From positions 1-35,112 of the forward strand of contig CAMXYK010000011.1 of NCBI GenBank assembly GCA_947253155.1: a stretch of 35,112 nt of DNA, given 5' to 3'. The notes under the pieces were generated by a model. The model was not told the DNA's origin. It searched no databases and saw only the letters and a program-made list of their open reading frames with translations. The position numbers and the translations under genes are program-made. Of this stretch, positions 23,527-31,915 are shown piece by piece. Positions within the stretch are counted from its first letter, which is position 1. Each line of letters begins with the position of its first letter. The DNA is from an uncultured Bifidobacteriaceae bacterium. Lineage in GTDB: Bacteria; Actinomycetota; Actinomycetes; Actinomycetales; Bifidobacteriaceae.

Positions 23527-25680
23527 ATGACTAAGGCAACGAGTGCAGATAAGCAAAATACGCAAGAATCGCAAGATAAGCAGGATATTAGTAACGCAAA
23601 TAGTAACGCAAGTAACAGCGCAAATAACAGCAATGAAAGCTGGGAAGTTGTAAATCGCGTTGTTTACCCGGTAAAAGACGCGGAAATTACTATGCCGCTT
23701 TACGTAATTCCGTGGCACCGTTCCTACTTGCAGCGCACTGTGCTCGACCCTCGTATGAATACGCGCGCAATCGATATAAATAATTTAAATCTTACTGATT
23801 TTAAGAAGCTTCTTGCAGACACTAGCAGTCATCTGCCAAACGTTGAAACTCAGGGTGTTTGCACTGTTCTTTCGCGCAATTCACTTCGTGTTGATGCCGG
23901 AAAGCACGTGTCGCTTTGTACTTTCTTTAACGCTTTTCCTGCTAGCTATTGGCAGCATTGGACGCGCGTAAAAACTGTTAAGTTTACTGCGCGCGTTGAA
24001 GGCGAAGGCGAGTTGCAGCTTATGCGATCTACTGGTCGCGGTCTTACGTATCCGGTGCAAAAATTTGAGTTTGATTCTAGCAATCAGCAGCCAGCGCAAG
24101 ACAAGCAGCCAGCGCAATCTTCTCAAGTTATTAGCTACGAAATTCCTATGACAGGTCTTGCAGACGGCGGATATTTTTGGTTTGATGCGAAAGCAAGCGA
24201 TTCCAGCTGCTTTACTGTTAGCGATGCTGAGTGGAGCGTGCCGTGCGCAAATAAAGTGCAATCAGGCAAAAAACCGCAATCAAATAGCACTTTTTCTATT
24301 GCTATTACTACGTTTAATCGCCCTTCATACTGCCACAATCAGCTGAAGGCAATAGCCGCAAACAAAGCACTTCGAGCGCGACTTGACACAATTTATTGCA
24401 CGGATCAAGGCACGGATTTAGTCAAAAATCAGCCTGGTTTTAACGAAACAAGTGCAAATCTCGGCAGCCAGCTTACCTACATTCAGCAGGCTAATTTAGG
24501 CGGTTCCGGCGGATTCTCGCGCGGCATGTTTGAAACGCTTAAAGCCGGCAAAAGCAGCTACACAATGCTTCTTGACGACGACGCAATTAGCGAAACCGAG
24601 TGCATTCTTCGCGCGCTTCAGTTTGCTAACTACACGATTAAGCCAGCCATTATTGGCGGCGGAATGCTTCATTTGGACAATCGCACTGTGCTTTACACTC
24701 AAGGCGAGCGTTTCACGCGCAATAACGTGTGGATGAAGTCTTCGCAGAATCTTGATTACAATCATGATTTTGCTGCGATTACTTTGCAGGATTGCCCGGA
24801 GCGTCACCAGCGAATTGACACGGATTACAACGGTTGGTGGATGAGTCTTATTCCGACTGCGATTATGAAGGAAATTGGGCTTTCACTGCCTGTGTTTATT
24901 AAGTTTGATGATACTGAGTATTCGATTAGAGCGCTTGAGCACGGATATCACACGATTTGCCTGCCAGGAGTGGCGGTTTGGCATCAGGCTTGGCACGATA
25001 AAGATCCTTCGCGCACTTGGGAAGAGTACTTCTTCCAGCGCAATCGTTGGATTTGCGGACTGCTTCATTGCACTCGACCAAGCTTGCATTTTGCGATTGA
25101 AATGCTTAGAAGCGACTTGGCTTCCGGCTTAAAACTTGCATATTCTGCTATGCAATTGCATCATATGGGATTGCAGGATATTTTGCGCGGGCCGCAATAT
25201 ATTGTTGATTCGATGCCGCAAAAGCTTGGTGAAGTTCGTAAAGCGCGCCAAGCGTTTAGTGACACGCAGCCGGTAAGTGATGAAACGCTTATTAGTGAGG
25301 TTTTGCGCGAGCACGTAAGTCCGTTTACTGCGCATGATGCTAAGGCTTTGCGTAAAGCGCAAAAGCGCGCGACGGTTAAGGCTTTGTTTGCTCACGAAAA
25401 GCACGCGAAGAATCCTCAAGCAGAAGTTGCGATTCCAGCGCAGGACGTTTCTTGGCCGTCGTTTGTGGGAGTTAATACTGCAATTGTTACGGCTCCAGAT
25501 GGCACTACGCTGAATCTTTTCCAGCGAGATAGCAAGTTATTCCGTAAAATGTTGCGAGAGGACGCATTTTTGGCGTTAAAAATGTTGCGTAAATGGAAGA
25601 AGCTATCTAAAGCGTATCGCGCTTACGATATGGCGAGCGTCGAAACTTGGGATCAAATCTTCCAAACCGCCAACAAGTAA
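23527..25680 (+). CDS. glfT2: Galactofuranosyltransferase, GlfT2-like
   Basis: 717 residues from the ATG at 23527 (720 from 23518). The polymerising galactofuranosyltransferase uses UDP-Galf to extend a galactan on a lipid-linked acceptor at the inner membrane face. After an Asn/Ser/Gln-rich N-terminus (to about 37) comes an N-terminal beta domain, then a GT-A domain from about 255 (FSIAITTFNRPSYC). It has the metal-binding LLDDDA (Asp 350-352), GWW (436-438), FDDTEYSIR (460-468) and VWHQAW with the His of the metal site. These match the order in mycobacterial GlfT2. The C-terminal part is helical. It diverges from glf, and its stop codon lies 1 nt from that of the convergent wzt. Confidence 0.93.
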   Translation: MTKATSADKQNTQESQDKQDISNANSNASNSANNSNESWEVVNRVVYPVKDAEITMPLYVIPWHRSYLQRTVLDPRMNTRAIDINNLNLTDFKKLLADTSSHLPNVETQGVCTVLSRNSLRVDAGKHVSLCTFFNAFPASYWQHWTRVKTVKFTARVEGEGELQLMRSTGRGLTYPVQKFEFDSSNQQPAQDKQPAQSSQVISYEIPMTGLADGGYFWFDAKASDSSCFTVSDAEWSVPCANKVQSGKKPQSNSTFSIAITTFNRPSYCHNQLKAIAANKALRARLDTIYCTDQGTDLVKNQPGFNETSANLGSQLTYIQQANLGGSGGFSRGMFETLKAGKSSYTMLLDDDAISETECILRALQFANYTIKPAIIGGGMLHLDNRTVLYTQGERFTRNNVWMKSSQNLDYNHDFAAITLQDCPERHQRIDTDYNGWWMSLIPTAIMKEIGLSLPVFIKFDDTEYSIRALEHGYHTICLPGVAVWHQAWHDKDPSRTWEEYFFQRNRWICGLLHCTRPSLHFAIEMLRSDLASGLKLAYSAMQLHHMGLQDILRGPQYIVDSMPQKLGEVRKARQAFSDTQPVSDETLISEVLREHVSPFTAHDAKALRKAQKRATVKALFAHEKHAKNPQAEVAIPAQDVSWPSFVGVNTAIVTAPDGTTLNLFQRDSKLFRKMLREDAFLALKMLRKWKKLSKAYRAYDMASVETWDQIFQTANK

Positions 25681-25681
25681 C

Positions 25682-26992
25682 TCACGAAACCTGCTTAATC
25701 GTCAGCGCGCGATCGCTTAGCAAAGCATAATCACGATTCCTATCGTCCCTAATCACAAACGTGCAAGCATTCGCATCCACTGCCACAGCAAGCAAATCCG
25801 TGTAATCATCCTCAGTTGGGCTAGGCGTGCGCAAGGATGTAAACAGCGTAAACTCGCCATTGTTAAACAAGTTCAATGGCATTTCAAAATACACTGTTTG
25901 ATGCCCGCGCTTTTGCATTTTCAAAACTTTGGAGCCGGTATCGTAAGTAATTCCACCACGACGAATGTCGTGCAAAGCAATCGCCAAGTAAAAATCGCCT
26001 GGCTCGTCGTACTGGTATTCCACAGCGAAACGGAACGTGTCGCTGCTCTTGTAAATCTTGTCTTCTAAAGCATAGGTTCTAAGCAGCGGACACCTTTCAT
26101 TCAAGCCCTGCGCATACTGCCCCTTGCCTAGCTTCTCGCCAAGCTTATTCTGCTTTTCGCGCTCTGCTTCAATATTTGCCAAAGTGTATTGATCCGCCAC
26201 GGACTCAGTGTTTCCAATCGCCGCCACTTCCCCGTCGCTAATCATCATTGCGCGCGTGCAATATCGCTTTACAGCGTTCATATCGTGCGTAACAAGAATA
26301 ACGGTTTTCGTTGAATCCTTGCGAATATCTGTAAAGAAAGCGTCGCACTTGCGCTGGAAAGCTTCGTCACCAACGGCCAAAACTTCGTCAAGAACTAGAA
26401 TATCTCCCTGCGCTTTAATTGCCACAGAAAATGCCAAGCGCACTTGCATGCCAGAAGAGTAATTTTTTAACTTTTGATCCATAAAGTCTTCAAGCTCAGC
26501 AAATTCCACAATATCGTCGTACATTGCGTCAATTTCTGCGCGCGTAAAGCCGAGCAGCGCTCCGTTAAGATACACGTTTTCGCGGCCGGTAAGCTCCGGA
26601 TTAAAGCCCACGCCAAGCTCAATAAACGGCACGAGCTTGCCTTTTACTTTTACGCTTCCGGTATTTGGATAGTAGATTTGCGAAATAATTTTTAGGAGGG
26701 TTGATTTGCCGCCGCCGTTTCGTCCGACTATGCCGAAAAATTCGCCGCGATGAACGTTAAAGCTTATGTCTTTAAGAACGTTCTGGATTTTGTAGCCTTT
26801 AATGCCTTTAGTGAGATTTATAAACGCTTGCTTTAAGCCGGTTGCTTGCTCGGTTGGTAGTTTAAAATATTTTCCTACGTGATTTACAGATAAAACAATA
26901 TCGTCGTCGCGCTCAGCTTCTTGCGCAACTTCTTGCGTTGCTGCCGCCGCAACTTCCGCCGCTTCTTCCTGCAACTTACTCATAAATTCCAC
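25682..26992 (-). CDS. wzt: Polysaccharide ABC exporter, ATP-binding subunit (Wzt type)
   Basis: 436 residues from a GTG at 26992; an ATG three codons later is an alternative. It powers export of a lipid-linked glycan with the permease encoded just upstream. Walker A is GRNGGGKST (90-98), the signature is YSSGM (178-182), Walker B is ILVLDE (198-203) and the H-loop His is 236. A 30-residue Ala/Glu-rich start precedes the domain. After about residue 290 there is a C-terminal beta-rich domain of the Wzt type, which in characterised O-antigen exporters binds the modified glycan end and sets substrate choice. TACGAT lies 6 nt before the GTG. The gene converges on glfT2 with a 1-nt gap. Confidence 0.93.
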   Translation of the reverse strand: MEFMSKLQEEAAEVAAAATQEVAQEAERDDDIVLSVNHVGKYFKLPTEQATGLKQAFINLTKGIKGYKIQNVLKDISFNVHRGEFFGIVGRNGGGKSTLLKIISQIYYPNTGSVKVKGKLVPFIELGVGFNPELTGRENVYLNGALLGFTRAEIDAMYDDIVEFAELEDFMDQKLKNYSSGMQVRLAFSVAIKAQGDILVLDEVLAVGDEAFQRKCDAFFTDIRKDSTKTVILVTHDMNAVKRYCTRAMMISDGEVAAIGNTESVADQYTLANIEAEREKQNKLGEKLGKGQYAQGLNERCPLLRTYALEDKIYKSSDTFRFAVEYQYDEPGDFYLAIALHDIRRGGITYDTGSKVLKMQKRGHQTVYFEMPLNLFNNGEFTLFTSLRTPSPTEDDYTDLLAVAVDANACTFVIRDDRNRDYALLSDRALTIKQVS

Positions 26993-27045
26993 TTCCCCAT
27001 CGTAACTGTCATAACTACCGTAAAATTTTTCGTAAATTTAGCACG

Positions 27046-27882
27046 CTACATAACTTCTACGAAAGCGCGACTATTTTTTCGGAATATATACACTCCAAGC
27101 CACACTATTAGCACGGTAAGCAAAAGCGGCACACAAGATATCCACGAGAATCCAAATTCGCTCCACACAGTTGGTTGCGTTTTAGGAGCCAGCATATTAT
27201 GCCGCATGTCTTGAATACATTGCGCTATAGGATTAAGCAGCTCAAGCTTTGCAAGCACCGCAAAAATGCCGCCTTTATTAATCACGTAACTAAGCGGATA
27301 AATAATTGGCATTCCGTAGAACAGCAGTTGCTGAGCTACTTCCCAAATATGCAAAATATCGCGGAAAAACACGTACATAGTAGACATTACAAGTGCCATG
27401 CCAATTGCAATTGCGTAAAGTTGCACCAAACTTATTGGCAGCAGAATCACTCTCCACGTAAAATGCACTCCGCCAATAATCGCAAAAATAAGCACCACTA
27501 CTAAGTTAATTAAGAAGCTTATTAAAGATCCAACTGTTGCCGAAACCACCACAATGTAGTTTGGAAAATGTATTTTGCGCAATAAATCGCCGCGATCTAC
27601 CAGCGAGCGCAATCCGATCGAAGTTGATTCTTGCACAAACTGCCACGCGCTAATTCCCATTAAAAGAACAACAGGGTAAGTTGGCGTTCCGTCTGTCATT
27701 CGCAAAAACTTGCCGAAAATAAGATACATCACACAAAACATCATCAATGGCTTTAAAGCCGACCACGCTACACCCAAGAAAGACCCTTGGTAGCGCAACT
27801 TAAAATCGGTTTTTACTAAGCCGCGAAGCACGATATTTGCATACGCGTACTTTTTTCGACAACGAGTTATGAGATTTTTCAC
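27046..27882 (-). CDS. wzm: Polysaccharide ABC exporter, permease subunit (Wzm/TagG type)
   Basis: 278 residues from a GTG at 27882; another in-frame GTG is at 27888. It is an ABC-2 type permease with about six membrane helices. The cytoplasmic N-terminus includes the family segment LRGLVKTDFKLRYQGSFLGVAWSALKPL, and the C-terminal half has YPLSYVI and NPIAQCIQDMRHNM. It pairs with the ATPase 54 bp downstream. Together they would export the galactan made by glf/glfT2 or another glycan of this region. TATTAT ends 7 nt before the 27882 GTG, and there is no ribosome-binding site. Confidence 0.93.
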   Translation of the reverse strand: MKNLITRCRKKYAYANIVLRGLVKTDFKLRYQGSFLGVAWSALKPLMMFCVMYLIFGKFLRMTDGTPTYPVVLLMGISAWQFVQESTSIGLRSLVDRGDLLRKIHFPNYIVVVSATVGSLISFLINLVVVLIFAIIGGVHFTWRVILLPISLVQLYAIAIGMALVMSTMYVFFRDILHIWEVAQQLLFYGMPIIYPLSYVINKGGIFAVLAKLELLNPIAQCIQDMRHNMLAPKTQPTVWSEFGFSWISCVPLLLTVLIVWLGVYIFRKNSRAFVEVM

Positions 27883-27889
27883 GTTCACA

Positions 27890-27895
27890 ATAATA
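27890..27895 (-). promoter_or_regulatory. -10-like TATTAT, leaderless geometry
   Basis: On the minus strand TATTAT is followed by 7 nt and then the GTG at 27882. Confidence 0.4.
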
Positions 27896-27929
27896 TCAGT
27901 TGTGTTGTAATTAAAGCTTATACAAGGCC

Positions 27930-27962
27930 AAACTTAAGCTAAACTTATGCCAAACTTATGCC
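27930..27962. repeat. Three 11-bp direct repeats in the wzm/GT2 divergent gap
   Basis: AAACTTAAGCT (27930-27940), AAACTTATGCC (27941-27951) and AAACTTATGCC (27952-27962). The 11-bp period places each unit on the same face of the helix. They end about 30 bp upstream of the -10-like hexamer of the next gene, a plausible activator or repressor site. Confidence 0.65.
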
Positions 27963-27992
27963 GCGAATAGGCCACACATAAGCCACTTATGC

Positions 27993-27998
27993 TAACAT
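27993..27998 (+). promoter_or_regulatory. -10-like TAACAT, leaderless geometry
   Basis: TAACAT ends 7 nt before the ATG at 28006, and no ribosome-binding site precedes that ATG. Confidence 0.4.
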
Positions 27999-28005
27999 CG
28001 TACGT

Positions 28006-30426
28006 ATGCCGAAAGTATCGATTATTGTTCCTATTTATAACGTTGAAGCCTTTTTACCAGAATGTTTAGAATCTATTAAAAATCAAACTTTTAAAGATTG
28101 GGAATGTTTGATGTTTTCGGATGGAAGCAAAGATGGTTCCATCGATATTATGAAATCTTTTGCAAGAGAAGATAGCCGTTTTGTGGTAATTGAAAAAGAA
28201 AATGAAGGCTATGGAGCTACTTGCAACCGCGGTTTGGAGCGCGCTAAAGGCGAGTGGATTAGCATTATTGAGCCGGATGATTTTATTGATCCGCATATGT
28301 ATGAGCGTTTGTTGAGTAACGTTGAGCTTACAAGCGCCGCTTCTACAGACGCTTCTACAGACGCTTCTACAGCCGAAAACTCTACCGCCGAAACTCTCGA
28401 TATTATTAAAGGTGGCTACTGGCTTTTTTACGACGGAAAAGACGGCTACAAGTCGGCTGTTGAAACGCCAAACTTGTGCTATTTTATGCCAAAGCACCGC
28501 ACTATTTTTAATCTTAACGATTTCGCTGAGCCTTTTTACCATCATCCTTCTATTTGGTCCGCGCTTTACCGCAAAGATTTTCTTAATGGCAATAATCGCG
28601 CACACGAAGTCATTCGTTTTAAGCCGATTCCGGGAGCCGGTTGGACGGATAATCCTTTCTTTGCGCAAACAATGGTTTTGGCAAATAAAATCTGCTGGAA
28701 TCCTGGAAAGTACTATTATTACCGCCAAACGAATCCGGGTGCGTCTAGCTTGCTGAAGGATTTCCATCTTCCTTTCGATCGTTTGCGCGATATGCGCGAG
28801 TTTCTTAGCAAGCAGCAGATTTCGCGAGAAATTTTGCACGCTTTTTATTCGCGCGAGTTTGATTACGTAAATTCTTTAATTACAGAGTTTGGTTTTGACG
28901 ATAAAAATCCGGAAATTCGTAAGCTTATTGCTGAAGTTTTCCATTCTATGGATTCGAAGGAAGTTTTCCTCATGGCCTCTCGACTGAATCCACAATTTAT
29001 GGATTATTACATGGATTTCCTTGGATCTTCATACGAAGTAGAATCACATAAAGCTGAAGATAATCCGAAACTTTCGCTTGTAATTTTTACGCATAACGCT
29101 CATTCTTGGATCGTTGATTCGCTTAAAGCTTGCAGCTCAATAAGTAGTATTCCTTGCGAATTTATTATTGTTGACTCGCATTCTAACGACAGCACGCTTG
29201 CGATTGCTAAAAAATTTACTAGTAAAGATAAGCGTTTTACTATTCAGCAGAATGACGATACTGCAAGTTTTAAAGATATGATTTCTAAGGCGACTGCTTG
29301 CGCGCGCGGCACGTACATAATGTTCATGCCTTCAAGCTACATAATTAACGAAAAAGTTTTAGCAAAAGCTCTAAATCAAGTGGAAAATTATAGCGTAAAC
29401 AGCGCTAGTAACGAAAAAACTTGCGTCGATCTTGCTTTCTTTAGTAACAAAAATAGGCATAGCGATTATTTAATTGATTGCGCTTTAAACACTCTAAAAA
29501 CTCTAAAATCTTCTAAAACTTCACAAAATAGCGAAAAAACTAAAGAATTAAACGCCTTGCGTCAACAATTTATTATGCAAACCGATTCGGAAGATGCAAA
29601 TAAAGACGTAAGCTACGGACTTTATAAAGCTAGCGATATTCCGGAACTTTTGGTAAGCAGCTGCTACAGCTACGGCTGGCAGAAGATTTGGCGAACCGAG
29701 TTTTTGAAGTCTGCTAATGTTTGCGCTGGAGAACACGATTTGCCTTCAACTTTGATGACTTTTAGCACTCGTGCAGCAATGGCAGCAAATAATATTTTGT
29801 ATTGCGATTTGTCAAAAACTTACGAAGATGCTTACGGAAGATTCAGCGTTGGAGCCGACGAAGGATTTGAGAATCTTCATCGCACTAATATTCCGGAAAA
29901 TTTCTGGCTTTCTATTGAGCGTCACACAGTTCAGGATGAAGCTCCTCTTGAAGTTGATTCTGTGCTAGAAGCTGGCGAATGGCTTGAAAGCGCGGGATTG
30001 CTTAACGCTTACAAGCAAGGCTACGACAACGCGCTTTTAAATAGCTTCGTGCATGATTGCCATACCAGAATCACGCCTGAATCATTAGCGACTATTGTGC
30101 ATAACAAATTGCAATACGTTCTTAAAGTCATGAATTATGAAGATTCTTCGAAGCGCTTGCCTACTTACTTCTACGACGAACGCGCGTATAACGAATTCCA
30201 AAAGTTGCAGCTTAATACTGCTTCGCGCACGCTGTGGCTTAAAGAGCGAATGCTTGAATTTGAGCGCAAAAGCAATACGTATAAGCAGGAAATTAGCAGC
30301 ATACGCACTTCTGCACGCTACGTAATTGGAGAAAAAATCGTAAAAACAGCGAAAAAAATAACTTTCCCAACTATTATTGCGAAATTGCAGAAAAAGATGC
30401 GGCTTATGAGGCGAGATAGCAAATAA
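28006..30426 (+). CDS. Two-domain GT2 glycosyltransferase
   Basis: 806 residues. It transfers a sugar from a nucleotide donor to a surface glycan; donor and acceptor are not deducible. Domain 1 (1 to about 105, extended to 260) begins PKVSIIVPIYNVEAFL and has the metal-binding EPDDF (D91-D92) of GT-A family 2. A variable linker follows DD with STDASTDAST-type repeats (about 113-129) coded by 12-bp units. A second GT2-like domain starts at about 353 (NPKLSLVIFTHNAHSW) and keeps the IIVDSHSNDST core, but where the DXD should be it reads FMPSSY (440-445), so it is probably not catalytic by the usual metal mechanism. The C-terminus is helical and basic. It is divergent from wzm and convergent with licD. 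Confidence 0.88.
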   Translation: MPKVSIIVPIYNVEAFLPECLESIKNQTFKDWECLMFSDGSKDGSIDIMKSFAREDSRFVVIEKENEGYGATCNRGLERAKGEWISIIEPDDFIDPHMYERLLSNVELTSAASTDASTDASTAENSTAETLDIIKGGYWLFYDGKDGYKSAVETPNLCYFMPKHRTIFNLNDFAEPFYHHPSIWSALYRKDFLNGNNRAHEVIRFKPIPGAGWTDNPFFAQTMVLANKICWNPGKYYYYRQTNPGASSLLKDFHLPFDRLRDMREFLSKQQISREILHAFYSREFDYVNSLITEFGFDDKNPEIRKLIAEVFHSMDSKEVFLMASRLNPQFMDYYMDFLGSSYEVESHKAEDNPKLSLVIFTHNAHSWIVDSLKACSSISSIPCEFIIVDSHSNDSTLAIAKKFTSKDKRFTIQQNDDTASFKDMISKATACARGTYIMFMPSSYIINEKVLAKALNQVENYSVNSASNEKTCVDLAFFSNKNRHSDYLIDCALNTLKTLKSSKTSQNSEKTKELNALRQQFIMQTDSEDANKDVSYGLYKASDIPELLVSSCYSYGWQKIWRTEFLKSANVCAGEHDLPSTLMTFSTRAAMAANNILYCDLSKTYEDAYGRFSVGADEGFENLHRTNIPENFWLSIERHTVQDEAPLEVDSVLEAGEWLESAGLLNAYKQGYDNALLNSFVHDCHTRITPESLATIVHNKLQYVLKVMNYEDSSKRLPTYFYDERAYNEFQKLQLNTASRTLWLKERMLEFERKSNTYKQEISSIRTSARYVIGEKIVKTAKKITFPTIIAKLQKKMRLMRRDSK

Positions 30427-30454
30427 TTTTCGCCTGAGTATTATTCAAATGCGG

Positions 30455-30536
30455 CTTACGTAAGTTAGTAGCTTACGTAAGTTCGCATCTTGCAACTTGT
30501 TTTACAAACGCGACTTTCAAACGCTAGTTTACGTAA
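30455..30536. repeat. Cluster of three TTACGTAA palindromes
   Basis: CTTACGTAAG at 30455-30464 and 30472-30481, and TTACGTAA at 30529-30536, in the convergent gap between the GT2 gene and licD. The two close copies can pair with each other as a hairpin. Related CGTAAG/GCTTAAGC words fill the rest of the gap. Confidence 0.65.
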
Positions 30537-30547
30537 GCATTCGTTGC

Positions 30548-31687
30548 TTAAGCGTTCGTTGCGTAAGTATTTGTTGCTATATCTTCCTCAATTGCGTCAA
30601 CAATGCGCTTATTTTCAAGCAAATCGCGGCTCACATGCTGGAAGTGCGAAACCATATCCGCAGGAAGCTTGTAAATATCGCCGTAGTAGTTAAACAGAAC
30701 TTTTTGAGAATTATTCGGCACATTTACAGTAAATTTTTCAAATTCTGCTTGATTTAGTGGGAAGATATCTGCATATTTAGCTGAATATATCGATTCTGCA
30801 TCAACGTTATCCAAGCCATAAATAACAGTGCAATTTTCGCTATTCGCTTTAGAATCCGCAATAATATTTTCGCTTTTCGCTAAATCGTAATACTTAGTAA
30901 AAACAGCCTCGATTTCGTAACTAAATTCCCCACCATCTTCTAAATATCCGTTTTCAAGCCACTTTTTATAAAATGGTTTAGAATGCAAATCTTTCTGCAA
31001 AGCCTTTCGAATTTCTATAAACCTCTGCTTAGTTTTTTCATTGAACTCAGGCATGCAGTCATAGAAGAAAATATCAATAAAGCTAGGATCATCCGGATTT
31101 TTATAACGCAATCGCAACTGTCTGCAGCAAACATAAGGATCAAACACAAGCACCGCACGATAACGCTTAGACAATTCCTCATCTTTTTTAAGCAACTCAA
31201 GAAGCTTATTTACGTCAGAACGAATCATTCCCAAATCCGTATCGTCATCCCACGGAATAAACCCACGGTGACGAACAGCTCCAAGCAATGTGCCAAAATC
31301 AGCCCAATATTGCAAATTATACTTTTTAGCAATATGAGCAAATTCATTTAACAAGCTTGCACAACCGCGCTGAATAAGACGCACGGAACCAGTTGCTTGC
31401 GGAAGATTGTAGTAAAAGCGCTTGCGAGCGTCCAAATCACTTTCACCGCTTTGACGATATGTGGCCCAAGCTAAAAGCGATGCGTGCTCACGATTCGTAA
31501 GTGTGTCAACATGCATATTGTGCTGATTTTCAAGAATATGCGACAATTGCTCGTCTAATACGTATTGCATATGATCGAGACGCTCTTGCAAATCGCTAAC
31601 TTGCGCACGAAGATCGCGTATTGAACGCTTAGAAGAAGGGCAATGGTCAACTATTTTGCGAATTACCTTACGAAATACAGACGCCAT
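30548..31687 (-). CDS. licD: LicD-family phosphocholine transferase
   Basis: 379 residues from the ATG at 31687, chosen for AAGGTG about 7 nt upstream; the frame is open to a TTG at 31732. LicD proteins transfer phosphocholine from CDP-choline to a glycan. The core motif WADFGTLLGAVRHRGF followed by IPWDDDTDLGM (128-154), with its Asp cluster, is present, as is the C-terminal FNYYGDIYKLP. Residues about 20-55 (SIRDLRAQVSDLQERL onward) look like a coiled coil. The rest of the choline pathway lies divergently on the other side of a 228-bp gap. Some LicD relatives act on other phospho-substrates, but the adjacent licC/licA/licB make choline the best guess. Confidence 0.9.
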   Translation of the reverse strand: MASVFRKVIRKIVDHCPSSKRSIRDLRAQVSDLQERLDHMQYVLDEQLSHILENQHNMHVDTLTNREHASLLAWATYRQSGESDLDARKRFYYNLPQATGSVRLIQRGCASLLNEFAHIAKKYNLQYWADFGTLLGAVRHRGFIPWDDDTDLGMIRSDVNKLLELLKKDEELSKRYRAVLVFDPYVCCRQLRLRYKNPDDPSFIDIFFYDCMPEFNEKTKQRFIEIRKALQKDLHSKPFYKKWLENGYLEDGGEFSYEIEAVFTKYYDLAKSENIIADSKANSENCTVIYGLDNVDAESIYSAKYADIFPLNQAEFEKFTVNVPNNSQKVLFNYYGDIYKLPADMVSHFQHVSRDLLENKRIVDAIEEDIATNTYATNA

Positions 31688-31879
31688 AAATACACCTTCT
31701 GCTACTTTCTTATCTCTTTTACTTAGAGTCAAGTCATATGGTTATTCATTATAATACGATTTGAGTCTCGTATGCGACTTTGTGAGACATTTTCTTTACG
31801 CTACTGTAAAGAAAATAACAAACCCAAGCCGCGCAATGTTCAAAATAAATATTTAATAGCAATTTTTGAACACTCGTTA

Positions 31880-31885
31880 TATAAT
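31880..31885 (+). promoter_or_regulatory. -10 box TATAAT of the licCA-licB unit
   Basis: A consensus TATAAT lies 30 bp before the ATG at 31916, giving a leader of roughly 24 nt that includes the ribosome-binding site GCGAGG. No clear -35 hexamer is seen. Confidence 0.5.
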
Positions 31886-31915
31886 AAACAAAATATCAAC
31901 AAAAGCGAGGCGCTC

